Position numbers and translations under genes: made by a program. 64,000 nucleotides of DNA, from the NCBI GenBank assembly GCA_030220185.1, contig JASPKZ010005703.1:558001-622000 (forward strand), in the 5' to 3' direction. The notes beneath the pieces were generated by a model. That model had not been told where the DNA came from, did not search any database, and worked only from the letters and a program-made list of their open reading frames with translations. How positions within the stretch are numbered: position 1 is the first letter of the stretch; each line of letters opens with the position of its first letter. Below, piece after piece: positions 20,559-31,583 of the stretch. The stretch comes from Diploptera punctata (lineage: Eukaryota > Arthropoda > Insecta > Blattodea > Blaberidae).

Positions 20559-21678
20559 TAGAGACCGGGTGTTAGGGAAAATGCCTACAGTTATTTATTA
20601 CAGATATTGTATAAGTGACTTCACGTAAGTTCATACTGACGACCATAGAGTTGTTTTCCATTACGTTTATTTTGCCTATAAATGCCCATTCAGTTTATAA
20701 TGCCTATAAAGGCCTATTTGTCATTTTTTTATCAAAATTAACTTAGTATTTCAATGATATTTAACTGAAATGAAAAAAAAAACTTTATGACACATATCAT
20801 TGCATAGAAAGTGTCAAATGTTATTTTTATAAATTCTGTTAGAATATTTTAGGATTAGGGTGGTAATAGCTAATAACCTAGCAAGTAGATGGTTTCCCCC
20901 TTAATGCACTCGTTAGGCGAAATAACAAGTACGGGCTATTGTATTTTTCCACCTCATGCACTCATGTTAAGCGAAATAGCCCTAAGCAATGTCCCATTGT
21001 ATTATGCTCCGGCTCTAAGCCTTCGAGAAAGTTCTATAGTAGAGCTTTGCTTCTTTTCAATACAAACATTGCAGAGTGACAAAGAAGATAGACGGCTCAA
21101 GCATTATTTCTCTGTCTCACACCTGGTGCTGAAACCTTTAAGTGACCGGCAATATTATATTTGATGTTGATAACACTGAATTCAGTCTATAGTCCTCGTT
21201 CAGAGACAGGTGATTCAAAGCAAAGTGTTGTGACAAGTGTATGTTTTTTTTCTTCCTTTAGGTCAGTTGTTTTACGATACCTAAAGAACGGACAACAGTA
21301 AAAGACAAACTGACCAATTAAGTGAAAGAATTTGGGGCGGAAATATTATCAAGTGAAAGTTAAATACTGATTTGCAAAGCGTGTAAAATTTCAGTGAATT
21401 GCGCGAAGAAGTGCGATGTTTTCCAGCACGTACACACTGCAAAACCATAAGTATATTCTTTGTAAAAAAGTCAAAACAAGTTCCAAAATCATCTCTGATA
21501 TCTTCGTATGCTATTGATACCACATGTTCATATTCTTTATGTAAGACTGTAAAAAATTATGTTGTAGTCCGTTTTTTGTAAGAGCCTATTTTGACAGTTT
21601 AAGTGACTATATTAATAATTTTAGTGCCTTTTTTGTCTGCCTATTTTGAATTTTTAAGTGCCTAACATCCGGAATCTA
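20559..21678 (+). mobile_element. hAT element 2, 1,120 bp
   Basis: The left end TAGAGACCGGGTGTTAGG and the right end (inverted TAGATTCCGGATGTTAGG) form terminal repeats. The flanks GCCATTAC (20551-20558) and GTCATTAC (21679-21686) are an 8-bp duplication with one change. GCCTATTTT/GCCTATAAA motifs cluster at both ends. It shares the TAGAGACCGG terminus with hAT element 1 but has a different subterminal motif. Confidence 0.9.
21280..21480 (+). pseudogene. hAT N-terminal zinc-finger exon remnant
   Basis: The plus strand reads VKEFGAEILSS, then ICKACKISVNCAKKCDVFQH, then VHTAKP, interrupted by two stops. C-x2-C followed by a distant HxxTAK(H) is the BED-type or C2H2-like finger found at the N-terminus of many hAT transposases. 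The last histidine codon is changed. It complements the C-terminal remnant in hAT element 1. Confidence 0.75.
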
Positions 21679-21689
21679 GTCATTACTTA

Positions 21690-22250
21690 TCGAATGCCAA
21701 AGTAATATACGCTAGAAAAAACTATCGATCCTAGTAGTGACCACCGTAACCTTTGTACCGGAGCTCAATGGTAGGCAGAAGATCTCAGGGTTATGAACTC
21801 TTTATAAGCAAAATAACAACGTATAAATGTACACTCAATTTTAACGAATCCAAGAACTCTTTATTTTCGGAGAAATACACTTTTGTTAATACAGTTACAA
21901 GTTTTATCTAAGAGTGGAGTCGATGAAATACTTAGAGGTCCACGTGCTCGAGTCAATATTTTTAAAGTCCAAATGCTTAACGGACTATAACTTTAAATTT
22001 AACTATTTCTCGGACGAATCTAATATTAACACTGAATCGGAGATCGCGGTCTGCAGGTCTACGATATTCCAACACTGAACACAGAGTCACTGAGAGTGAT
22101 AGTAAGCGATTTTTAACTGAATCGGAGATCGCGGTCTGCAGATCTACTATGTTTCAACACTGATAGTGAGTGTATTTTGATATAAGTTCTCGCTTATAAA
22201 GGCGGTGGCTCCTCCTACTTTTCTCGAATCCACTCCTTACAATTGAATAT
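21690..22250 (+). promoter_or_regulatory. Possible LTR-like or promoter-like region with 48-bp duplication
   Basis: A 48-bp unit, from ACTGAATCGGAGATCGCGG to AACACTGA, occurs at 22031-22078 and 22116-22163. About 30 bp later CTTATAAAGGCGGTGG gives a TATA-like box in a GC-richer setting. This recalls the U3 part of an LTR or a Pol II promoter. No partner LTR or transcript is visible. Confidence 0.35.
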
Positions 22251-24060
22251 ATATTTATGTTTTATAATATTATTTACTAGTATGTATAACATTTCTAAGA
22301 ACTGGGTAAATTGGTTATTTGATATTTAATAGAAAAATGTTTATCAGTTTCTTTGTAAACTGTCAATGTTAAGAGATTATCTTTTCTAGAGGTGAATGAT
22401 GTCTTTTGTTGTCTGTACTGCAGGCAGGTAAAATTCTTTATTATCATCATTCCTTTGAATTGCTTAGTAGCGTTAATTGGTTTCTAAGAATTGGTCAATA
22501 GATTTTTAATATTTTTAATAGCTAACTAATGTTATCTTTTCTTATTAGTTGTATAGACTGCTAATTGGAGTTCTTTTGACAATACCCTTTTTGTGTTCCT
22601 ATATTATTTGTAAGTTGTGTAGTAGGTAGAGTTCTGACAATACCTCTTTATTTGTCATTTGTATAGCAGGTAGCGTTTTATAGTATTTATTCTAGACAAA
22701 TGTAGGTGGAATTTTTACCTGGATATTTTTACTTTTCCACATACATATTTTATAGCGATATTAGTAATATATTCTATTTTCATTTTTTTATAGATTTATT
22801 TAATTTTAATAACAATTTAATATATTTCGGAACATTTTAGTTTTAGCTCCATGCATATTAGGGTTGTATCTTAGTTTATATGTCTCCTATCATATTAATC
22901 GCTACACCTTGTACTATGTTGTTGAGTAGTCTGTTTTGTATAAATCTGTAATATTGAAAGTCTCGAAATAGCCATTTTTGTGCATTCACTGTTTCTCATA
23001 ATAAATAAGTAATATTTTTTAATCGTTAAATTTCCACAAGATTCCTGCATTAGTTACAAATCCCTCTGCAGCATCATCAATATTGGGAAGACACGTGGTA
23101 CTCTTGATAGCGATTCGTTCTTCGGATCTAAATGATAAAGTCTGGCGTCATCCTAAGTTGTTTTTGACATGAATAGGGTACATTGTTGGCACTATAGGTT
23201 TCACCTTTTCCCTTCTTTTCATCATCATCATTCCTCGCTCAACAGACTTTACACACACAAACACACAAAAATACACTCAACCTAAATTCTTCTCTATAGA
23301 CAATACAATAAAATATTATCTGCGTAAAGTGATCTTTCGAAATGGTGCGTAAAATGAAAATAGACATCATTAATTTAATATATCCGTCCAGAGCGAAATG
23401 AAACGCGAAAAAAGCAACGGATGGTATAAACACACTATTCTGTCAATACGTTTATTCAATTTAATTTCTCTGATCATTTTCTAAAGTTCACAGGCGTAAT
23501 TTCGCATTCAACTGTTTTAGCATTGATCTGTTGATAACCTCTCCTACCTAAATCCTAACCTCACCTTGCAGTGACTCACCCTGTTTTAATAAATGAGTCT
23601 CTGGGGACAGAAACACAGCGGTTTAACGAACATCTGAGTGGAAGAAATGCCAATTCACATTGTGATAAAATATTATAGTCAAACAACAAGGAAGATGCCC
23701 TCTAATTCTCTCATATTGAACCTAAAAGAATAGACTTGAACATTTTACTCTACAGGATGATCTAATTCCAACTGGTCTTTATTGGGAGGACTACGGACTG
23801 TAGCCCAAACAATTTTCGTATGAAATAAGATTGGCATTAATTTTATTATATTTCTTTCTTTGATAGGAAGTTATGATTTGATAATATTTAATATATTTCA
23901 GAATTATCTATGGTTTATTTTTTAACTATTCCTTTAGCTTTTGTATGTTCCTCTCGATACTTTAATTCTTTCTGAATTAGTTTTCTCATTGATTTAAAAT
24001 ATTTGATTATTTTTTCTCCAATGTTATATCTGCATACATAATAAATAGTTTTAATTTTTT
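22251..24060. other. AT-rich stretch without recognised genes
   Basis: No ORF with a domain, no repeat shared inside the window and no tRNA-like structure was seen. Confidence 0.45.
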
Positions 24061-24065
24061 AATTT

Positions 24066-24241
24066 ATCAGTTTAACAGCATGATTTTCAGAGATCATCAT
24101 TATCATCATCATTAGCGGCGCTACGGTTCGTTGAGTACCAGGGCCTTGTCGACTAATCAGTTTACAGCATGATTTCCAGAGATCATCATCATCATTATTT
24201 CCGGCGCTACGATCCATTGAGAACCAGGGTCCTGTCGACTA
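24066..24241. repeat. Tandem duplication, about 88-bp unit
   Basis: ATCAGTTTA(A)CAGCATGATTT to GTCGACTA occurs twice head to tail, each unit with an ATC-rich centre. It lies at the 3' tail of the LINE remnant to the right. Confidence 0.85.
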
Positions 24242-24640
24242 CTTGTTTTCGCCATTCAAGCCTCGATGCTGCCAACCTCCTCTAATTCTGAATCCCCATA
24301 CAATTCAGATCCTGCTGTACGTTGTCCGTCTAAGGCGTCCGATCGATATGCTTCCTTCTGGTTTGGTATTTAATATTTCTTCTGGACTCGATGATTTCCC
24401 ATCCTTTGTACATGTCCTAATCATCTCAATCTGTGAGTTTTGATGTCAGCTACTATTGTTGGGACTTTGTGAAGTCTTTCCAGTTCACTATTTGTCTCAT
24501 TCTCCATTCGTCTTGAATGAATATTGCGCCAAATATTCTCCTGAGGATTTTCCTTTCCCATGTTATTGAGAAGACTTTCAATCTTCTTTTTTTTTTTTTT
24601 GTTCATGATCAGGTTTCTGAACCATACATTACCACTGGCT
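24242..24640 (-). pseudogene. LINE 3' end remnant
   Basis: The minus strand encodes TNSELERLHKVPTIVADIKTHRLR before the usual WxGHVxRM position, then a GRP-like tail. ATC-rich repeats lie at its 3' end. The 5' side ends at the A-rich run near 24595. Confidence 0.6.
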
Positions 24641-25396
24641 CTGTTATTGTATTACACGCATGCAACTTAACCTTAATTGACACTAATGGGCATTAAAAAA
24701 ATTGGAAGCTATTTTAATAACATTTGTTTCCTGCTGCTAGTCTTGCCTTCATTTCCAGAGATAATTGAAATAATTCCCCGAATTCTTTCTGTTCGAGTAT
24801 CTGGAATATGTATTGACTTTCGCTTTTCCCAGAATTTGTTGAAAATCAACAACCCAATATGACATTTCGATACAATGCTGCAAGATAGGAGATTGTTAGT
24901 CAGTACATCTGTGATTCTAACTGAAAATCTTGAGGAAAAGAGGACAGTACTCAGCCAGTTCCAGGTTTATAAATGCTGCTAAGATGATAAGAGATACTGT
25001 AAGTGGATAAAAGAAAGACAAAGGAAGGCTTTTCCTAATTTTAATGAGAAATAAAGTAAAAAATCATAAAAAAAGTGAGCATATCAGGAGTTTCTGGACG
25101 ATTTAACGCAGACTGATAAGAATTATTTATTTGGAGATTGTTGGTGCGAGCTGTGAGAAAGTAAGAAACCAGCATCTGGCAGCCCGATGACTTGTGACTT
25201 GCTACCGTTTAACTTCAGCTCGCATGTGTAATACACAGGTATAATCTATTGTAGTCTATGACTTCACAAAATAGATGCTAAGTGGAATACTACAATACCG
25301 TGAATTGGAATGATCATAAAAACTGTGGCCACTTTCGTTAATTATGAATAAAACATGGCAAATTTAATTACTAATTTTACATGAAGACAAATACAA
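24641..25396. other. No gene recognised
   Basis: May include more of the LINE (a plus-strand frame at 24677-24862 has no domain). Otherwise unique. Confidence 0.35.
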
Positions 25397-25695
25397 TATG
25401 CGCATATAATAAGAACAGTTAAGTCTCGAAGACTGCGATGGGCAAGACATGTGGCGCGAATGGGGAGTGAAAGATATTCATGGAAGGTTCTTGTAGAAAA
25501 ACCGGAGGGAAAACGCCCAGTTGATAGGCCAAGAATGAGGTGGGAGAATAACATTATCTATGATTTGAGGAAGAAGATTATACAGGGATGATTGGAAAAC
25601 ATTAGCTCAGGATAGAGATGTACGGAGAGCTTATTTCCGCGCGGCCATGAACCTACGGGTTCGATAGTGTCAGTGAGTTCGTTAGTTAGTTAATG
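25397..25695 (+). pseudogene. LINE-A 3' end
   Basis: Plus-strand reading gives RTVKSRRLRWARHVARM-like, then VEKPEGKRPVDRPRMRWEN, then AAMNLRVR. The 3' end is a (GTTA)n tail. Same family as 15083-15566. Confidence 0.85.
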
Positions 25696-25839
25696 TCTTT
25701 TGAGGGATTAAACCACAGAAGATGTAAATAATGAACAATATCAAAGTAATAAAACAAGGAAACAATTTCAAGTAGGCCTACTTAGGGTTTAACATAAAAT
25801 CTTACTGCCAAAAGAATAATACAAGTACGTAAAATTAAA

Positions 25840-27180
25840 CAAATTTTATATTAAGTATGGAACATTACGAAGAACTCTAAAAAAATAAAACATTAAAAAT
25901 TACACAATTAAAATTCTATAAAACTATAGCAGCACCTATGTTTACATATGCTTGTGAAAACTGGACAGTTAATCTAATATATAAAAATGAATGGTTGGTT
26001 GTTTGTTGGTTTGTATGTTTGTTTGTTTGTCTGATCCGATTGTGATGGGGCTTTTTGCAAAATGTTCAGGGGATTCCTGGCATGAACATAGGCTATAAGA
26101 GAGTTGTGATACTCAACTCCTACACCCTTAAAAATCGCCCTTTGTAGTGGAAAACTTGAGAAAAGTATCTCTTTGGACGCTTAAATTGCTTACGCTGCTA
26201 AAACCATAACAAATACACAACATTAATGTACACAGTATTGAATATCTCTAAAAGCTCTACAAAAAAGTCCGCGACAGCATATGTTTATCTCTTACGGATA
26301 ACTCACAATAACCATTTTTGTATTTCATTAATGCCAAGAAGATCGAGACAAATACGTAGATTCCTGTGCAAGCATAGCAGCACATGGCGGGTATTCTTTT
26401 ACGGATAACTCACAATAACGAATTTTGCCTTTTAGGTCATTTATGCCAAGAAGATCGAGATAAGTAGATTCCCTGGCAACACCGGGAATCTCAAAATAAT
26501 TACGATATACGTTTATAATTATTTTTCATTTTACTTATTCGACTAATCATAAGAAATACATTAATGTTCGTCTTTCAGTTCATTTATGCCAAGAAGATCG
26601 GGATGAGTAGATTCCCGGACAACGCCGTGTAAACTACACGGCGTATTTAAAAAATAATTACGATATAAATGATTCCAATTACTTATTTAACTAAACATAA
26701 AACACATTAATTTTCGTGTTTCAGCTCATTTATATCAAGAAGATGGGAATAAGTAGATTCCCGGGTAACGCCGGGTAATCAGCACGGTGTACTTAAAAAA
26801 TATAAATTTATAATAATGTTCCCTTCTACTTATTCAACGAAACATAAAGCACATTAATTTTTATTTTATAGGCGTAGCAGCGCATGCCGGGTATTAGCTA
26901 GTAAATCATATAAAATGAAAATAGAAGTAGCTAAAATAAAATTCTTATGTTCAATAGCAGACTATACGTTGTTGGATAAGAAATATAAAGAAGAAATAAC
27001 GGATTAAACATCTACAGTGTTATGGATAAAATTCAAGATCTAACTGGCTCCAACATGTAGAAAGAATGACGCCCAATAGACAGACTTCCACATATTTTTC
27101 TTCACTACCAACCCAAAGGAAGAAGAAATGTTGGGCGCCCCATAACTATATGGAGGGATACAGTCTCTTTGTATGACGTA
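25840..27180 (+). pseudogene. LINE tail region split by a Helitron
   Basis: Left part: APMFTYACENWTVN ends at 25972. Right part (from 26902): KSYKMKIEVAKIKFLCSIAD continues in the same frame once 25973-26901 is left out. Further on, GRRNVGRPITIWRDTVSLYD gives the typical C-terminus, and a GAA-rich tract closes it (27180-27220). The family resembles other YGSExWT...GRPxxRW LINEs but is not LINE-A. Confidence 0.8.
25973..26901 (+). mobile_element. Non-autonomous Helitron, 929 bp
   Basis: Starts TCTAATATATAAAAATG and ends GCCGGGTATTAGCTAG, the 5'-TC and CTAG-3' ends of Helitrons. It sits between A (25972) and T (26902), the standard A|T target without duplication. Removing it restores an open LINE frame, so both ends are exact. 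Inside, a segment with GCCAAGAAGATCG recurs four times (about 26332, 26448, 26586, 26735), each followed by a TAGATTCC block. No Rep/helicase is encoded. Confidence 0.9.
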
Positions 27181-27333
27181 GAGGAAGAAGAAGAAGAAGA
27201 AGAAGAAGAAGAAGAAGAAATGTAACTTATACAATATAAATTGTGTGGAAAAATCAACCTTATTTTTCAAATTATTAGGGCCTATAATAATTAATGAAGG
27301 AACACAATAAAATTATATATATATACTAGCTGG

Positions 27334-27520
27334 CCCGGCGAACGTCGTATCGCCTTTAAATATTTTTACGTTAATTTTCCGATGTTTTAATAGTTATCTG
27401 CTATTCGGGGGGGAAACAAATCCAACAAATCAAAGATCATAAAAATCGGTCCAGCCGTTCTTGAGTTATAAATAGTGTAACTAATCCGACTTTGTTTTAT
27501 ATATATATATATAGAAGTCC
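27334..27520 (-). mobile_element. Short Helitron-like element
   Basis: On the minus strand it starts TCTATATATATATA and ends CGCCGGGCCAGCTAG followed by T. The end motif matches the Helitron at 25973-26901. Only about 190 bp long, with no coding sequence. Confidence 0.6.
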
Positions 27521-27948
27521 CGGCCACGTGTTGCTGTGGCTAAGGTATACGTTAAATTATGTTGTAGTGAACTAAGTGAGAAATCTAAATCAGAAAGTTT
27601 TAGTTTTACACAATTTTTTAGTTCTGGTACATTAACTACACCCGGTATAAATATTGGTGGTGGTTTATGTGGAAGTGGTTTTGTTGATTGAGATGAATTT
27701 ATGTTGTCTGCATTCTCAGTATCATCCATAAGTGTATCATAAGGATTATATACATTTATTGATGGCATATTTTGAGGAGGGTTGCTGATTTCATTATACT
27801 TTCGTTTTTTTCTACGAACTTGTTGGCAGTTTAGATTCTCATCATCATCAAGAAGTCTCTGTATAGTCATATCATCTTGTGATATATTATAGTCATCTTG
27901 TTTTTCATTTAATTGAGGCATGGAGATTGTTTCTGTAATATTAGGCAT
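27521..27948 (-). pseudogene. LINE ORF1 (gag-like) N-terminal fragment
   Basis: From the ATG at 27948 the frame runs 142 codons before entering the repeat junction. An acidic, Asn/Gln-rich N-terminus with a basic RRKKRKYNE cluster is followed by HKPPPIFIPGVVNVPELKN, the PPPIF(I/V)xGVxNxPEL motif at the start of the RNA-binding region of Jockey-like ORF1 proteins. The zinc knuckles expected further on are absent because the sequence is cut near 27535. Upstream (28003-28257) lies a second open frame starting with a hydrophobic run (YFIFNILIIILISCVLVL); I do not recognise it. Confidence 0.65.
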
Positions 27949-28597
27949 ATTATTATAACTAACAGACTTACTTGCAGTTCTGTTATTCCGTTCCTTAGGA
28001 CCTTAATATGTTTTTAAATTGACATTCTTCTTAAATGTAAGATTTATGTCACATAGGCCTATACCAATTTGCGGAAATTCACTTGATATCTTATCATTCA
28101 TGGTCTCTAGAACTGATTCGCCATATTGTTCAATGCCCCTTCTCGATCCAGTTAAATTTAAATTAAGTTGCTGTCTTTCAGCCAGATTGCTTAAAACTAA
28201 TACACACGAAATTAATATTATTATCAATATATTAAAAATAAAATAAACACTGAGCACTTAAATTATGAAATAATCAATATTTGTAATTCAATTGAAATTC
28301 GCGGTTGCAACACAAAGCATAACCACCTGGTTAAATAATAAACCAATTACCTTACCCTGCCATCTGTTAGAATCGTATGGAACTCACAGATAATTATAAC
28401 TTTTTGTTAAATAATAAACAAATAATTTGCAATAAAAATAATGTGTCTATAAATTTAGTTATAAACAACCGTAGGTCTCAAGTTGGATCAAACAGCACAC
28501 AGTGTGCAATTTTTTTTAAAAATCGGTTCAGTAGTTTAGGATTCCATCGCGGACAAACAACGTGACACGTAATTTATATATATATATATATATATAG
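27521..28597 (-). mobile_element. Helitron-like element carrying LINE ORF1 sequence
   Basis: The minus strand begins with TA repeats and AAATTACGTGTCACGTTG, a common 5' end of arthropod Helitrons. It ends ACACGTGGCCGGGACTTC, where the last bases depart from CTAG. It lies head to tail with 27334-27520. Edges are inferred from terminal motifs only. Confidence 0.45.
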
Positions 28598-28893
28598 CAT
28601 TTCTCCTCATTTCTTGTAATTTATTACATTTCCATACTTGTTATAATTTGGAACAGTCCATTATCAGCAGATTTTAGGTGTGTCGTTTATATTAATTAGT
28701 GCGACGACCGACTCAGCAATAAGTAACACGCCAATGCAATTACTAAACATATTAAGAAATATTAACAACATAGTAAATGAAAACTAAAATATGGCTGATA
28801 TTAATTTTATGAGAATATTTTGGAATAGGACGTTAGACATGTGTTAATTCATTCGGAACATAGAAATTAGAGATGTTAATTTACCCCCCCCCC

Positions 28894-29235
28894 GCGCCGT
28901 AGCCGAGCGGTTAAGGTAGGAGGCCTTGGCGCAGAGCTACGGGACTTGCGCTGGTTCGAGTCTCCATGGGGGAAGAAATTTTCTCATGGTATTTCGGCCA
29001 GTATGGGACCGGTGCCCACCCAGCATCGTGAGGCAATTGGGTAGCTACAATAAGTAGCGGCTCCAGGTTGAGGAACCAGCTATAACGGCTGGGGGACTCG
29101 ACATGCTAACCACATGTCACCCCTACACTGGCTGTTGATCATCTACCTCTGTGATTGACACATGCGGATGTGAAGGGCCAGCAGCCGGCTGGTAAAAGGG
29201 CAACCGCTGAAAAGTGGAAAGACCCTCAATCGGAA
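28894..29235 (+). repeat. SINE-A, young full-length copy
   Basis: Same length and ends as 798-1139, with three differences seen by eye. Preceded by a run of C bases. Confidence 0.92.
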
Positions 29236-29276
29236 TTTACCCATCCTTGAATAAAGCATAATTATATTTGAACCTT

Positions 29277-29673
29277 CTTCTTCTACCTAATAAGGATTAA
29301 GCCTCAAGGCCCATTATAGTCTCACACAAAATGTTCACGCCACCTCATATCAGGAAGATACGAAGCACAGATCTTCGGTCATCTGGAATATAGATGTATA
29401 CTGCCTTTGGAATTCAAACTAATGCTCATTCTTTCAAAATTATATTTCCAATTGGTCTGATAATGATGGACATATTCCAGAAGTGGCTTGGTTTTCAGAT
29501 TATTTAAAATGTCACAGTTTCGCTTGTGAATCGCATTTCACAAGATGTCATTCTGCTTTTATCACTTTTCCTCAATATCCATTCTTCACTGCCATAACTC
29601 GTATAGGTCGTGCCAGTGCATTGTAAAGTATTGACACAATGCGTTTGAACAAAAGATGGTTTAATCACGCTAT
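29277..29673 (-). pseudogene. LINE 3' end remnant
   Basis: The minus strand encodes YGSEEWILRKSDKSRMTSCE, a diverged YGSEAWT-type segment, followed by the 3' region toward 29277. It ends at an inverted-repeat boundary at 29674. Confidence 0.65.
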
Positions 29674-29939
29674 TAATTGAATCAGTCATTTCGAAAAGGG
29701 ATCATCTACAGCTGATCAAATTGTACAGGAGAGGAAGAAAAACTGATTCAACTTGTTCAGGATAAAGCATTGAATCTGAAATTTCTACTGAATAAAGTCA
29801 GAAAGTGGTAAAGGAATGGTGTAGTTGATCCATTCTCACACGGAAACGATGGAACTAGGTAAGTAAACAAGGAATAATGAAAGAAGTGAATTTCAGAAAA
29901 ATTAGAGATGATCCCTTTTCGAAATGACTGATTCAATTA
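29674..29939. mobile_element. 266-bp element with perfect 34-bp inverted ends
   Basis: 29674-29707 (TAATTGAATCAGTC...GATCATCT) is the exact reverse complement of 29906-29939. The interior has no ORF. It could be a MITE or a product of inversion at a LINE breakpoint. No clear target duplication was seen. Confidence 0.6.
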
Positions 29940-30084
29940 TACTCATAGCTTTTCTGATGCAATAGTTGATTATCGAAAATGGAAATATTATAACGTAAAT
30001 ACTGAAAAGTATTGCTTCTTTGCTTCTTTGTAGTATTTAATTTAAAAAAAAAAGCTTTATGATGGGTTTATCCCACAAAATGCC

Positions 30085-30149
<65 letters not shown>

Positions 30150-30389
30150 TTATTTATTTATTTATTTATATTTGATATTTCCAAGTAATATGTGGATCTT
30201 TAGAGGTCATCTAATATTGCCAAATCCTGTGCAAAAATAATTAAATTTAAGATATCTATTAATTTGTATATATTCACGGGAAGTTTGTTTCCACTCATTA
30301 ATTGTTGCATTAATACAGATGATGAAAATAATAGGTAGTAAGCCGCACCATTGTCTTCCTCCAGTGTTGATGGGTACCAGTATCCAAAT
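29940..30389. other. Low-complexity stretch
   Basis: Holds a (TA)n microsatellite at 30089-30147 followed by (TTTA)n to about 30170. No gene. Confidence 0.7.
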
Positions 30390-30900
30390 AATTAACTTCC
30401 CGTCTTACTGATTTTTATTAATGAGAATTTTCCTCAGTACAGAGGTTTGTTTCCAATCGAACCATATTAAAATATTGACATCTAAAATAGACGAAGTTAT
30501 ATATTACATTTCAGAACTCCATACTCTTCATGATTTTACACCATTTGTCTCTATCTTGTACGTCATCCTCCACTACATCAAATCTTTCCATTGACATACA
30601 CACATTCCGTATCCAGGTAGTAGCAGGTCGTGATATTACTCCTCTCATCTTAATTTCCCAATTCTTGTACAATCTCTGGTACTCTTCTTTCTCCCATTCT
30701 TCGTATATGTGCGTACCATTGGAATCGTTTCCTTCAAATGTGACTACATTTTCTTCTTCCACTTCCATAAGGCGTCGTATTTCTGTGTTTCTTATTTTAC
30801 CTTTCCTGGATATCTGGCTGATCGTCTCCAAAAGTCCATTTCCAGTGCATTCACTTTATTAACATGTTTTCTGTTTAACGTTCATATCTCTGCTCCATAC
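30390..30900 (-). pseudogene. LINE 3' end remnant
   Basis: The minus strand encodes RKGKIRNTEIRRLMEVEE, then a YEEWEKEEYQRLYKNW stretch, then PATTWIRNV. It follows the order of LINE-B tails (RRxxxxISRxxxxRNxxIR, ..., GRPRxxWxxxV) but lacks a clean GRP motif. Confidence 0.6.
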
Positions 30901-31077
30901 AATACTATACTCTGTAGTATGGTTTTGAATGTCTTATTTACTGACATTTTATTTTTACTGTATATGTTATGAATACAATAGAGAAACTGTTATAGAATAT
31001 TATCATCTGCTAAAATCTGTGGTAATTTTGGTCTGTTGATATGATAAAAGCTTTCTTGAAAGCTATAAAAGCAATGA

Positions 31078-31352
31078 ACCGAAAGTGCTATTTTCGGTTC
31101 ATAACATCAGTGCCGTTATCCTCCTTGAACTGAAAGATTCGTGAACTATGCCAATATCCCTTCTCTATGCATCTATCCCCCACTCTCCTTTCTAGCTCTC
31201 CTATTGCGCTGTTTGTACTGCGCATCTCCCCTTCTACCTCGGAACGCTCAAATACGATACGCACATTCAGAACATTATAATTCGATCGGAACATTTGGTT
31301 GGAACTACGTCGTCTGGAGCACGCGAGTGGCGTGTTTTAAGTTTTTATTATC
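31078..31352 (+). repeat. R760, truncated copy
   Basis: Begins ACCGAAAGTGCTATTTTCGG, an imperfect small hairpin, then follows R760 through CGTCGTCTGGAGCACGCGAG and stops. Confidence 0.8.
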
Positions 31353-31583
31353 ATAACGTTTTGTTATATAACAACATTTTTGTATAATGAATTCAATAAA
31401 CGTATCCTACGGCAGTTATTACAACCCTAACTATTCCCCTTCTTAAAAATCGGAATTACTTATATAATCGATTTTTTCTAACTTTCTGAGGCTTCCTTGT
31501 CCAATATAAACTTATTTAGAAAACTAAGAGATAGTTTAAAAACCTATTTAATGTATCTTTATTAAAATATTAAATATAATATA

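Noticed and set aside
26293..26800. CRISPR-like array
   Set aside because: The repeats are long, diverged and inside a Helitron in insect DNA. Spacers are not of regular length.
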